A stretch of DNA of 64,000 bases, taken from the NCBI GenBank assembly GCA_015680685.1, contig MNCI01018185.1, forward strand, positions 93,509 through 157,508. Reading direction: 5' to 3'. Positions 25,761 through 36,538 of the stretch are shown here, one piece after another. Position 1 is the first letter of the stretch, and each line of letters opens with the position of its first letter. The DNA comes from Gnetum montanum. Taxonomy: Eukaryota > Streptophyta > Gnetopsida > Gnetales > Gnetaceae. Made by a program: the position numbers and the translations under genes. Under the pieces are notes generated by a model, which was not told the DNA's origin, searched no databases, and saw only the letters and a list, made by a program, of their open reading frames with translations.

Positions 25761-26084
25761 TATTTGTTTTTATTTTTATGTTGATGACTATGGTTAGCCA
25801 AGACTATGTTATATATGGTTGTTATTCTTTGACATTTTTATCACATAGTGTAGTCATGGATATGTATGTTATGGACATTTTAACTTTAAATTTAAAAATT
25901 TGTTTTATTTTGGCTATATGCATTTATAGTAGTAGTAAATATTGTAAATGTTGTAAACCTTGAAAATGGCTATGTTGATGTTTTTGGTTATAAAATCAAA
26001 TGGCCAATTGATGTGATAATAGGCTAAGAAAAGAGAGATATAGTAATAAAAGGGATGTTTGCTAGTTTTAGTCCATTGTGATCA
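25761..26084. other. Spacer between gene relic and repeat
   Basis: AT-rich sequence downstream of the gene relic. A short plus-strand frame at 25778-25963 is T-rich and hydrophobic by composition and has no recognisable domain. It may be 3' untranslated sequence of the relic. Confidence 0.4.
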
Positions 26085-26215
26085 CATTTTATATAGTTTC
26101 ACTAGTTTAAGGACATGGTAGGCCATATCACTAGTTTAGATTCTTAGAGGACTATAATTCTAGTTTAACATCTTAGTAGATGTAGTGCTAGTTTAATGTC
26201 TTAGCAAATGAGGTA
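26085..26215. repeat. Tandem repeat of about 33 bp, protease side of the insert
   Basis: Four imperfect units start CACTAGTTTAAGG, CACTAGTTTAGAT, TCTAGTTTAACAT and GCTAGTTTAATGT, with TAGTAGG- or TTAGCA-like continuations. They resemble the repeats at 16570-16700, so related sequence lies at both ends of the insert. Confidence 0.65.
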
Positions 26216-26399
26216 TGAAAGATACACTTTTTTTATGTTTAAAACATAAGAAAAAATAGAGAAAAGTTGTAGATAAAAATGCAAACAAACTTAGGCTACA
26301 TGCATTAGGCTATGTGCATAAAGTGTAAAACATTAGTTGCATATGTAATAAACTATAAATGAAAACTAAGGATATATGGCTATCATTGCATTTGGTCAT

Positions 26400-27254
26400 A
26401 GAGACATGGGAAGGTTATGGTAAACTTCACTTGTGTAGATTCTTCTTAATATTTGGAAGATTAGGGAGTGAGTAAGGCCTACTCTACACAAGCTTGTATT
26501 CACCATTCCCTTTGCTTACAATGTTAATAGGGAGTTCATCCCATAATGTATCCCATTGCCTTTCATTGTCATCATTGGATATTTTGGATTTTTACTTTTC
26601 ATGGCTAGGAGCTTCTTCTTGAAGCTCCACTTTGGATTCCTATTCTATGTCTACATTGTTGATAGCTAGGGGAGCTACATTATCACCGTGAATGATGATT
26701 TCACCTCCCTCATAAGGAAGGTGAATGTCTTAATGGATAGCTAAGGAAATAGCTCATAATTGAGCCAACCAACATCTTCTAGGGATCAGGTTGAATCTTG
26801 GTGTATCTTCCACCACCAAGAAGTTTACAGTTTTAGGGAATTGTTCTCTAGTTACAAAATCCAAGGAGATAGACCCCTTGAAAAAAACTCTTGATTCATT
26901 GAAGGACTTAAGAGATATGGTGGTTATAGGTTGTACTTGCATAGTTAAGCCCAAGGGTTCAATGATGGTGCATGGGATGACGTTGGTTGCAGCTCCATCA
27001 TTAACATGCAGCTAATGTATTTTAGATTATGGTATGCATATGGTTATGAATAAAGTAGTTGTAGTCACTTCACCATTCTGGGGATTAATCTTGATTTTGC
27101 CATTGTGAAATGTTAAGGGTGCTGATTTATCCTCCCTTAGTGATGAAGGAATCATCACTACATGGATGGCTTTCTCATTAGTAGGAATATCCTCACTAAT
27201 GGGTATGGAGGTCAACATTCTGACTAGTGTCTCATGATCTATGGTGAAAGTCAT
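26400..27254 (-). pseudogene. F aspartic protease and linker to RT
   Basis: Minus-strand retropepsin-like region that would process the Gag-Pol polyprotein. 27254-27027 reads MTFTIDHETLVRMLTSIPI, the pre-protease segment of Tat-type Gag-Pol. Just downstream, across a stop, comes NDGAATNVIP, corresponding to the catalytic D-(S/T/G)-(G/A) region. 26954-26754 continues with the flap and C-terminal part, including NFLVVEDTPRFNLIPRRCW, where families usually read F.V.D....NLLLGRPW. A linker with readable PKWSFKKKLL follows to about 26400. RT should come next but starts only at 16330. The catalytic DG is retained but stops break the frame. Confidence 0.75.
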
Positions 27255-27659
27255 TATAAGATCTTATAAGCTTAGGGTTATGCTCTTTTGCTTAAGGGAT
27301 TGCTTGACTTGGTCCATTGCATTGAGGAAGTTTCTATTGTTGGTCATGGGCTTGTCACCCCAGTTGTGCTTTACTTCCTCCATGTGTCCCAAAATGTGGA
27401 CTTCAGCTTTAGGCTTTGGCTATTGTGTCTCTTCCTCATTATCTTAGTTATGGGATTTGATGTCCTTGTATGGATTGTTGATTGAAGAGGTTGGGATAGA
27501 GGAGGTCATAGTTATAGCTAAAATGGAAGTGGGCTTCAGTGGTCCCACTTCCTTTTCTACCTCCATCTGCTTATCTTCCTTGTTGTTAGTCCTTTGCTTA
27601 TGCTTCTTCCTTTGGTTGGCCATAGTTTTTTATTTTTTAGCCATTGGCTATAAGGAAGA

Positions 27660-29740
27660 GGCAGTAGTTGTTTAGGCTATGGTTGTTTGGGTTGAGAGAC
27701 CTTGATGACAAAAGGTTCGCTTAGAGACATTCGTGATGGTACTCTCACAATGAAGGGATATGTTGAGATATGGAAAGTTGAAGAAGCTCTTTCATTATAG
27801 AGGGGTACTTGAATCATGAATGGTTCTTTAGTAGGTCTCCCATTGTCATTAATATTAAATTCTAAAATAACATAGGGACTATCATTAGCATTCAATGGGT
27901 CTTTATAGACCTACATCAACTGGTTTTATAATCAAACTAGATTAGAAGCATCTAAGACCAGTTCTGCCTATCTATCATCCTTTGTAGGTCATCCTTTAGC
28001 ATAAGGCACAAGTCTGTATCATGATCAAGAAGTTAATGATAATGGTATAAGTGATCTAGCTTAAAGTATCTAGGCAACTAGGGATCATCCTTTGTTGCCC
28101 AAGTGGGATCGTTGGCTATTACACATAGTCACTCATGTTTCTTTTGAGCAGCTTTGTCATTTGTTTATGTTGCATGCATCCACTTATTAATAGTTGGTCT
28201 GGCAACATGTATGGTTTTAATGGAAATGTGATGTATTTAGAATTTTCCTTCCTTTTGAAGTTAGGTCCACTTGTTGTCAATGCAGTGGTCCTAGAAGTTG
28301 ATGGTTGGTTATTGTAGTCATTCATTGGGACCTTGGGCAGGTTGACCTTCAGCCCTTAGTTCATGGTCTTGGTTTCCTTGGTTTCTTTTGAGTGTGTTGG
28401 TTTTTATGTGATATATAGGTTGAATCATAGCTACCCTCCATGGAATTCTCAATATTTTTAGTTTGTGAGAATGCTTGGCTAAGAGACTGTGGATCAAGGT
28501 AGTAGAGTTTAGACTTGATGAAGTCATTAACTACTTCTTTGAATATGGTTAACAAGTGGGTTTTGGCTATGGCCTTTGGTATTTTATTTAGTAGTCCATT
28601 CCATTGCTGAATGAATTTTTGTACAAGTTCTAAGGATCCCTACTTGTCCCTTGTCCTTCATGAGTTGGTCAAGTGTTGTGTTAGACTTCAAGTTATACTT
28701 GAAGTGGTTGACAAACTGGGCTACTAAGTCCTCCAAAGAAAATATAGACCCTTTGGGTAATGCGTGATACCAATCAAGTGCTTTTCTAGTCAACGACATA
28801 GGAAAAGTCCTCATGATGGTCTGAGGCCATGGCTACAAGAGTAAACATTTAGATCAAAAGGTAATAAGATGAGCATTAGGGTCACCTTCTCCATTATATT
28901 TGCTAAATTAGGGAATGGGGATAGTAAGAGGAAGTGTCAAGCGTGGGACTATAGGACTTATAGCATCATCCAACTAGAAGTTCATAATCTTGATAATTTG
29001 TGTGGTAGAGGCTTTAAGCCTCTTCAACTCTTTCACTAGGTCTTGGATCATTTGGAAGGTTTGATCGAATCCTTGCGGTGGCCCCATAGGTTGTAGGGTT
29101 TGTACATAAGGTTGTGGCATTTGTTATGACACTTGCGACCCCATTATAGGTTGCATGATAAAAGGAAAAGGTTGTGTTATGGTAGTGGCTTTTGGGCCAA
29201 ATATAGAAAATGATGTTTGTGCCAATACTTGAGCCACAAATGGGATAAATGGAGTGTGTGATCCCTATGTTGCTTGGGGTCCACTAGTGGATCCCATGTG
29301 ACTAGTTAATGGATTTGTGATGGTAAAAACCACCATTTATGGTTTTATGTATTGAGGTTGTGTTGCAAATGACATTGATGTGCTATACTTGGTTGTTTGT
29401 GGTATTGTCTGAGTATCATGCATGGCTATAACTAGCATAGGATTGGAAAGAACAAAAGATGGTGGCACCATGCCCATGGAGAAAAAAAAATCATTAGAGG
29501 AAGGTGCTATGACCTTGGGGGATGTTTGTTGGAATAGTCATCCAAAGATGTTTCTAGGCTTAGATTCTACCTTAAATTAATCCTCCTCCTTTTGTTGTTC
29601 CTCAAACCTAGGCTTGTCATCTTTTCTTCCACAATAATCAATTAGGCTAAGATGCTAGAGTAGATTTCATTAATAGGAATTTCATCATACGAGGAAGGAA
29701 TGTACTCTTTCCCACCCTTGTGTATGAGCTCAAACTCCAT
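27660..29740 (-). pseudogene. F Gag polyprotein remnant
   Basis: Minus-strand Gag, the structural protein of the element particle. A plausible start is at 29740 (MEFELIHKGGKEYIPSSYDE). A long proline, glutamine and threonine-rich N-terminal region follows, then the capsid-like Retrotrans_gag domain at about 28930-28560, including FPMSLTRKALDWYHALPKGS and LVAQFVNHFKYNLKS. After it lie TLDQLMKDK and, at 28325-28119, a FPLKPYMLPDQLL segment. 27895-27677 (SPYVILEFNINDNGRPTKEP) belongs to the linker before the protease. No CCHC zinc knuckle was seen. Frameshifts and stops break it into several pieces. Order and strand match the F protease. Confidence 0.8.
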
Positions 29741-31072
29741 TTTGGCCTTGGCTTTAATTCATGGAATTAGCATGCTTACTTGTATTTTAGCATAAATGAA
29801 GTAATAACAATCTTCATTTATGGATACCCCCTTTGACCCTCAAAGATCACATACACTCCATGATGGTAAGGTCTTTGGGATCATACACCCTCATGGCTTG
29901 TCAAACATTGAGGGGAAATTTGGTTGACTATTGGAAAGACATGGCTATAGTGCTAAGAATGAATTAAAAATAGGCTATAAATGGTAAAATAGAAGTAAAT
30001 TCTAGTAAATGAAATTCAAAAAATCTTATAGGAAATAAAAATTACAAAAAATGATGTACTTACTATAATTAGTAAGTGGTGGATAAAGGGGGTTTAACCC
30101 TTTACCAAAAATGTAATATTAGCAACATTGGTTTTAAACCTAATCCAAGTTGGCCTCCAAACTACTTTCACACTAGGTATGAAAAGGGGAAAAAAAAAGA
30201 AAGNGTTGCCAACTTTTACCACAAAGGAGGGAAAAGTAGGCTTGGTTGGTATAGAAACAAATCCAGGTTTAGTGGCAAGAAATGTGGCAGAAAAAAATTA
30301 AATGGGTATTAAGGCTTCAATGTTGGCTTTGTTCTAGAAATTCACAGTAGATGTTGTGAAATTTTAGCTNNNNNNNNNNNNNNNNNNNNNNNNNNNNNNN
30401 NNNNNNNNNNNNNNNNNNNNNNNNNNNNNNNNNNNNNNNNNNNNNNNNNNNNNNNNNNNNNNNNNNNNNNNNNNNNNNNNNNNNNNNNNNNNNNNNNNNN
30501 NNNNNNNNNNNNNNNNCAATAAAAGTAGATTTGGTTATTAAATTGGTTTCAAACCTCACCAATGTTGGCCTCCCAGTTACTTCCACACTGAGTATGATAA
30601 TGGGGGGAAAGAAGGTGGGGGGAGGGGGGGGGGGGGAGATCATAGGAATCTCACACCTCCTACCTTAACATTGATGGAGGGAAGGCTAGAAACCAAAGTG
30701 AAAAGTTGGTGCTTTTCCACTAAAACTATTTTTAGCTAGCTGCTAATTTTCTCAACTTGGAAATGTGTGGGCGAAGCCAACTCATAGAAGAGTTGAACCA
30801 TCCACTTTTAGAAACTAGAAACAAATTTTTTGGTAGTAAAAAGGAACAAACAATAGGGGGAAAAAGATATCAACACTAGCATTGGGCTATGAAATTCACA
30901 AAAAATGCTATGAAAAGCTAAAACCCAACCACCTACAACTTCCATGTTGTAGTTTTGATCACAGGGGAGGAAAGACCAGTGTTGATTCTTCAAAGGTTTT
31001 ATCTACAAAAAATCAAGGAAAATCTTGCAAATGGAAACAAAAAAATAGATATTTTTACAAAATTTAGGTGAA
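29741..31072 (-). other. F leader region with sequence gaps
   Basis: Sequence between F's PBS and Gag start. It has two diverged copies of a block containing TTTCACACTAGG or TTCCACACTGAG followed by purine-rich tracts (about 30120-30260 and 30517-30650), including a run of about a dozen G at 30624-30636. A 147-base run of N (30370-30516) and a single N (30204) are unresolved, probably because this stretch is repetitive. Apparent frames across the N run are meaningless. Confidence 0.6.
30370..30516. other. Assembly gap
   Basis: 147 consecutive N inside the F leader, between the two diverged copies of the TTTCACACTAGG block. Confidence 1.
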
Positions 31073-31091
31073 GGCCCTCCTTCTAGCATCA
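31073..31091 (-). other. Candidate primer binding site of F
   Basis: The complement reads TGATGCTAGAAGGAGGGCC, about 8-12 nt inside the 5' LTR end. Its TGR-GCTAGAAGGAGGG form resembles PBS sequences seen after plant gypsy LTRs. I cannot name the primer tRNA from the sequence alone. Confidence 0.45.
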
Positions 31092-31099
31092 AGAAAAAC

Positions 31100-32691
31100 T
31101 ATTGCTATCAAAAACCTCAATCACTAGAAAAAACCAAGGATCCTTGGTGTAGTTGTTTTCCAACCTTGAATCCCTAGGGCCTCCATGAGAGAAATGAGAT
31201 TCAAGGTACCCTAGCTAGTTTGATAGAGACTTATGAGATTCAAAACATGGAATATAAGCATATCTAAATAATGCATAGAAAATAAATTTTATTTTTGAAC
31301 ACAAAACTCAAAACTTAAAAATTTATTAAGAAAGAAGAAAGAATAAATTCAAAGAAATGTGTATAAATGGTTCCTAGATGAGAAAAATGGTAGGTTCACT
31401 TATGCAAGAGTTTAAATCTTGTTAAAGCCAATGTGATATTCTTCATGATCTAGGTGCGAAGCAACTCCTAAAGTTATCAAACCTTCCTTCACTAGTGCAA
31501 CCTCAGATCTACAAGTTGGGCCATTGTTGGGGGATGAGAAAAGTGAAAAATTTGGATGCTAGATTACTCCATGCTAGGGTTTGAAAATCCCAAATGTGTA
31601 GTGTTGATACCCAAAATCCACAAATCTCAAGGCTACAATGCTTCCACACTAGGGTTCAAGAGAATGCAAGTATGGGAACTTGCAAGAGCTCACGAGAGCT
31701 TGAGAATGCTCCAAGCATGTAATTGCGAAAAATGTTGTGTATGCCAAAAAAAATTACTTGATAATGCTAAACTTGCTTTGAATTACTAAATAAAAAATTT
31801 TGAAGTTGCTAAAAATTTTGAAACCTATAAATGATATTTGAGATTGGCTTTTATAGAATATTTGGGCCATGAATGGGGCTACAAATTAGTTATGATTTGG
31901 CTACAAAATGGCTACAAATTGGATGATAACTTCCTACAAATTAACAGCAAATTTGTTGCAATTTTAGGTGAGATGGGTGTTAAAATTTGGGGGTTACCAT
32001 TCATACTAAGTGCTTCCCCCATGGAAATTGCATTTACTATAAATAGTAATCAGGACACACCTTGTACACTAGAGATGAATCTTCCACATTGAGCTCTCCA
32101 CCATGCTTTTTGAAGTGGCTGATTAATCTTGAAGTGTATGAAGTGATGAGTTTTTTCTTTTGTGGATTTCATGCTAGGGGATCAAATTTTCCATGCTAGA
32201 AATGAAGACTCCATGCTAGGGGGAAACTTCCACACAAGGGGAAAAATTTTATAGGCTAAGAAAAACTTCCACACTGAGGGGGAAATTTTTCAAGCTGTGC
32301 ATGTGATCTCCATGTTGAAGGGGAAAAGTTTCCAAAACAATCATCCTTCCATGTTGGGGGTAGATGAGATCTACCTCCTTGCATGTGTTTTTAGCATAGA
32401 AAAATGTATGCCCCCCATGAAATCCATCAAATTACCTTTTTTGGCATTCCAAAAGGAATTTTTAACCTCCCCCCAAGCCCAAATATAGATACTATGTGAC
32501 TTTGTTTACTTAGGGGATGAGGCTTTGATCACTTATGAGGTATTGTTTAGCCATAAAAGTATAAAGTATGTGAAATTGCCCATTGTGGGTTATAATTTTC
32601 ACATTTACAATGAATTTTTGCCTTGGGTTCCATGGGGTCAAAGCTTCATGGTGAAGATTGGCTATAATATGTAAATTGTTGTGGTGTTTCA
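31100..32691 (-). repeat. 5' LTR of element F
   Basis: About 1592 bp, aligned with 11022-12631. On the minus strand it starts TGAAACACC at 32691 and ends with GCAATA or GCA near 31100-31103. It contains the same imperfect array of CTTCCACAC-AGGGG and TCCATGCTAGG phrases between about 32060 and 32380 as the 3' copy. Confidence 0.85.
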
Positions 32692-32997
32692 CAACTATTG
32701 GAGCACTATATTTTGGACCTCTCTTGATCTAATATGAGTTAGGAAAACCTTTGTTAAGGTCACCTCAAGGTTTGCTTATTAAGCTAGTGCCTCTTCCTAG
32801 TCGGAATGTTCTAATAATATCACTTGTTTTAGAATTTAATGGATAGAGTCCACTTCGGCCTCTTTCCTAAGAGGTCTTATGGCATGGATTGCAATTAGTT
32901 CTTCCTAGGATTATTCTTGGCCTCTTCCCATTCTTGGCCATTTTTCCTTTGGTTGAGATGATCCTCCTTCCTACGTGTGTTTACCTTTTGGTGCCAT
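32692..32997 (-). pseudogene. D ORF2, N-terminal part
   Basis: Minus-strand start of D's third ORF: an ATG at 32997-32995 opens MVPKGKHT, then a stop, then GGSSQPKEKWPRMGRGQE, a basic and polar N-terminus. The frame continues to VTLTKVFLTHIRSREVQNIV near 32692, where F is inserted. The next residues, LNFASFLDVIT, are found across F at about 11020. In element A the matching place reads VELNFESF and then LLRLLGIT without interruption, which supports the join. An acceptor-like TGTGATCGCAG directly precedes the ATG. Confidence 0.65.
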
Positions 32998-33016
32998 CTG
33001 CGATCACAACACATAT
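32998..33016 (-). promoter_or_regulatory. Candidate 3' splice site before D ORF2
   Basis: On the minus strand ATATGTGTTGTGATCGCAG directly precedes the ORF2 ATG. B (near 57988) and C (near 62544) have TGTGTGTAG immediately before an ATGGC in the matching position. The shared layout suggests that ORF2 was expressed from a spliced RNA. The donor was not identified. Confidence 0.4.
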
Positions 33017-35050
33017 GTTGATTAGTAGATATAATGTGTAACTTAAAATATTTGGATATATTATATCGTCAATTAGTTGTACTTAACTACGGTTCGACCA
33101 TGGTAGATTGATTATTTTATTCTTATTTTATTAATTGATTTTTATTATAAGTGTCACTGAAGCTTGTTTTAAGGGTTTAACTTCTATAATTTGGTGTTTA
33201 AATATTGATTTCTTAGTTAAATATTTGTGGGAGTTCGAAAAATTGTGAAAAAAGTTCAATTGAAAATGACATGTTTATGGCTTCCATGACTAAGAGCTTA
33301 CCTCCGAGAGCTATAGGGTCAAAGAATGAAGTGATTTGGAAAAATGTTTAAGAAGTTATGGGCTCTGGAATGTTCTAGGCTCTAAAAATTACAAAAACTC
33401 CTTTGACATTTATAAATAAATGTCAAATTTTATAAGGAAGGTCACACATATATATGGTATTTTTGCATTGTGTCGATAGGGTTGCATATACTAGGCCTCA
33501 TATACACATGGGCTCCATTGATGGGGCCCTATTTACAGGGTCTGTAAGCAAAATTTTCAAACTTGAATATTTCAAAAAATACAAGGAATTTTTCAAATGA
33601 ATTTTGGGTCTATGAAGTTCCAAAAAAGCTAAGAATATGATGAAATCATTGAAGAGGGTTTTTGAAAGCTTAAAAATTTATAAATTTAATGGAGAATGTG
33701 TGATTTGAACAAAATTCTTTATAGGAACACATGGTTGGATGTAAAAGATGGGTGTATGAAAGATTTTAATTGTAATAATGCCTAAGGATAAGGTGGTTAA
33801 TGAACCCAGCTAAGAGATATGCAAGTCGAGCCTTCCCATAGTAGGCACATGCCTTGTTTGCCCATGCATAACCTCAACCTAAGGAGTCCATGGACCCCAT
33901 AGGTGATTAATGGTTGATATAAGTTAAGGACCAAAACCCAGAAGATTTTACTAAAGAATTCAAGTACTTTAGATAAAAACACCAAAAAAGAACATGGACA
34001 TCAATAGTGAGGTGAGGTATGGGTAGCATGGATGGATGATGGAGAAGGTGGAATGGAGTTCCAAATTGAGGTTATAAGAAGTCCTTTATGAATTTATGAT
34101 GAAATGATTTAAGAAGATCCATCCTTCGTCTAGAAAAAAACTAACCACTTTAATTGACTTTGCATCATCACTCCAAGATTGATCCATCCCCCTGAGACAC
34201 AAGAGTACTTCTATAGAAAAACCACCGTTTCTTAAAAAGAAGAAAATAGAAGCAAGAAGTAAGAGAGGCTCTTAGTTAAAGAGGACCTTCAGGCATAGGT
34301 AACATGTCTTTCTAATCCCATAACTAGTGCTTGTAGCTTGTTTATTTTTCTAAGAGGTGTTCTTTGAATTCCCATCATATATATTTATTTTTTTGTTTTG
34401 TTTTATTTTGGGTTTCTTTTTCTTCTTTCTTTTGGATGGGAACCACACCATGCAAAGACTTATTCAACTTCTTGTTATTCGTTGACATGGAATGGTAAGA
34501 AATCCATGAAAAAACTCATGCATCCAAGTAAGTAGAAGTGTACAAAACATATTGAGTTCCCTTGAAGTCACATCCTGTGCAAACCTTTGAATCCTTTCTA
34601 ATTCTAGAAATTACCAAGGTCACAAATTTATTAAAAGTTTATTTAATGAAAGGAACCTCATACTCCCAAAACAAGGAAAACCATAGAGTTTGTGGATGGG
34701 TGGATGATGTGGACTCATTACCTATTCCATGAAGAAGGAACCATGTCTTATCTATCAATACAAAAATTGAAAAATAGAAACTAGACATGAGCAAACAAAA
34801 CATTAAGCAGAAACCACCATTAGCAATAGCTACAACACCACTGTGTCCTATTGGCATAAAGCACATTTATTAATAAGAATTAGAAAATCATACTAAAATA
34901 AAACAAAGTAGAATATATAAGAAAGTGTAAAATATTCAAGAAAAATTTAAATGTACTAACGATGGTGTAAAACAAAAAATGGTGTAAAAGAGAAAAACGT
35001 TTTAAAATTAAAAAGGTATAAAATAAATAATTTGCAAAAATAAAAATGTG
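32998..35050 (-). other. D spacer between integrase and ORF2
   Basis: About 2 kb without a recognisable domain, as is usual in Athila-type elements. At 33470-33545 it contains TCGATAGGG and CATTGATGGGGCCC words on the plus strand, like the U3 modules of D's LTRs, with a TATATATA-like run next to them at 33448-33458. This may be an LTR fragment or an internal copy of the module. Short frames at 33797-33985 and 34639-34866 look random. Confidence 0.5.
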
Positions 35051-35054
35051 TAAA

Positions 35055-35582
35055 GCAGAAAATTAAAAAATTGAGAAGCCACATATATGATTAGCATGGA
35101 TGTCCATCTCTTCCACAACTGAGTTGAAATGAGGAGATTCAAAAAATTAAGCATGATTGTTCATTCGTTGAGGAAGTTATTGTACTATCTTATTTAGGCT
35201 CATGGAAAGGCCTCGCTTGTTAGATGTTCACCAACTACTTTTTGTCCATGCTTTTAGGTTTTTATATGATCATGGCCCTAGAAGGAAAGTCTTCATCAAT
35301 TATATGAAGCCCCTCTCAAAATGTCTCAAACATAGTTCATTAAGATACATGTGTGGTGTTTTAGTAGAGAACCTTATCTTTTGGTTGAAATTTCTCTTTT
35401 CATATTCTAAAGTCATGTCATTATTTGTTGAATGTCTTGTGAACTTCATTCAAGGATAGGGCTACAAGTCAATTTTCATCTAGTACATTTAGGTTGATCA
35501 GTATTTTTTTTGTGTTAAACTTAGTTAAAGATCCAGGTCATAGGTTGTTAAGAGTGTACAGAGCTTGGATTAAATTGGAAGT
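35055..35582 (-). pseudogene. D integrase C-terminus, separated by element A
   Basis: The minus-strand sequence left of element A resumes the integrase broken at 44196. Readable pieces are NEVHKTFNK, HDFRI and KEKFQPKDKVL, which correspond to the ENxxxYKxxxKxxHDKxI and FxxGDKVLL segments that follow the rve core in Athila-type integrases. Downstream lies GLHIIDEDFP-like sequence before the spacer. TSD-like GAAGT occupies 35578-35582. Several stops and weak matches near the A junction show heavy decay. Confidence 0.6.
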
Positions 35583-35699
35583 TGATGGGATGTATCTACC
35601 GCTATATCGCATCCCCTACGATATTGTGTACATGATATCACATCTTCCACTGCAATATCGCGTACGCGATATTGTAGTCCACTGCAATATCTATAAATA
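35583..35699 (+). promoter_or_regulatory. U3 of A 5' LTR: GATATC palindromes and TATA box
   Basis: About six imperfect copies of GCGATATCGC or TGATATCACA spaced some 15-20 bp apart, ending with TATAAATA at 35692-35699. The layout suggests a repeated transcription-factor site directly upstream of the core promoter. Confidence 0.75.
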
Positions 35700-36406
35700 A
35701 GAAGTGGCTTTCCCTTGTTTATCATCCTAGTTTATTTCCTTAGTGAATCTCTGGTAGTTTTTCCCTTCCAGTGATAGAATATTTTTCAATGTCTACCCAC
35801 AGTGTGGTGACTTTAATTGTATGACATCCTTTATTCGAGTGTGACGTACTTGGACACGCACATGACCTGAAATAAAGATCGAGATTACTTCATCATTATT
35901 TATTTATTTAAATGTTATTTACTGCTTTCTTAATTAGTTTCTCTCATCCTTAAACTCTTAGTAATGCGAAATGAGTACAACTTGATTACAAGCATTTAAG
36001 TGTGACTACTTGGTAACCTAGTGGCATACCTAGGATCTGCACTTGGTAATTCCATTAGTAGTCATGCACAAAGTCCAAGATTTGTATGAATAATCAAGGA
36101 ACAGATGCTCATCACACTTAGGCTAGATTATATTTTCTTACCCTTTCCTCCTAGCGTAGCGTTGTTAATATTATTTTCCATTGCCTTTAGGAGTAGCATT
36201 AGAATTAGGAACACATCATACACCTCACTCTAGAATAAACCATACGTGACAAATATAATACTAGTCTAGGTGGGAAGATAGCAAACTACGACCTAAGGTT
36301 AACTATCTAGGTGCCACAACTAGTCTATCTACGGAGTTCGACTGGATGGCATGTGAAAACACTTGTATTCGTATGGTTGAGTGTAGGGGTACCTCGCCAC
36401 TCATCA
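35583..36406 (+). repeat. 5' LTR of element A
   Basis: Starts TGATGGGATG and ends CACTCATCA. It has a TATA box at 35692-35699 and AATAAA at 35871-35876. U3 is short (109 bp) and R-U5 long. It pairs with 43331-44195; the main length differences are U3 repeat number and a small gap near 35896. Confidence 0.95.
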
Positions 36407-36407
36407 T

Positions 36408-36425
36408 AGGCACCATTACCGGGGA
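36408..36425 (+). other. Primer binding site of A (tRNA-Asp type)
   Basis: AGGCACCATTACCGGGGA, nearly adjacent to the LTR end. It matches TGGCGCCGTTGCCGGGGA, the complement of the plant tRNA-Asp 3' end, except for one A for T and three G-to-A changes. tRNA-Asp priming is typical of Athila elements. Confidence 0.8.
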
Positions 36426-36538
36426 CAGTGCTAGTTATCTAGATTAGTTATATCATACAAGGTCGCTATATAAGGGCTTAATGATATATCTTTTAGAAAA
36501 AGTAATTATTAAAATTCATACATAATTCACACACAACA

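Larger units (their letters stand above)
11022..32691 (-). mobile_element. Tat-lineage LTR retrotransposon F with internal cargo
   Basis: Bounded by two LTRs of about 1.6 kb (11022-12631 and 31100-32691). Minus-strand order is 5' LTR, PBS candidate, leader, Gag, protease, a 10 kb insert, RT, RNase H, second RNase H, integrase, PPT, 3' LTR. The second (archaeal-type) RNase H between the first and the integrase marks the plant Tat lineage. It interrupts D's ORF2. The possible target duplication is CAATT (11017-11021) and CAACT (32692-32696), one mismatch apart. The LTR edge near 11022 is uncertain by about 3 bp because of a T run. Every coding domain is broken by stops. Confidence 0.85.

Noticed and set aside
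30317-30643. 108-residue minus-strand frame
   Set aside because: It runs through the N gap and a poly-C/G tract; it is not coding.
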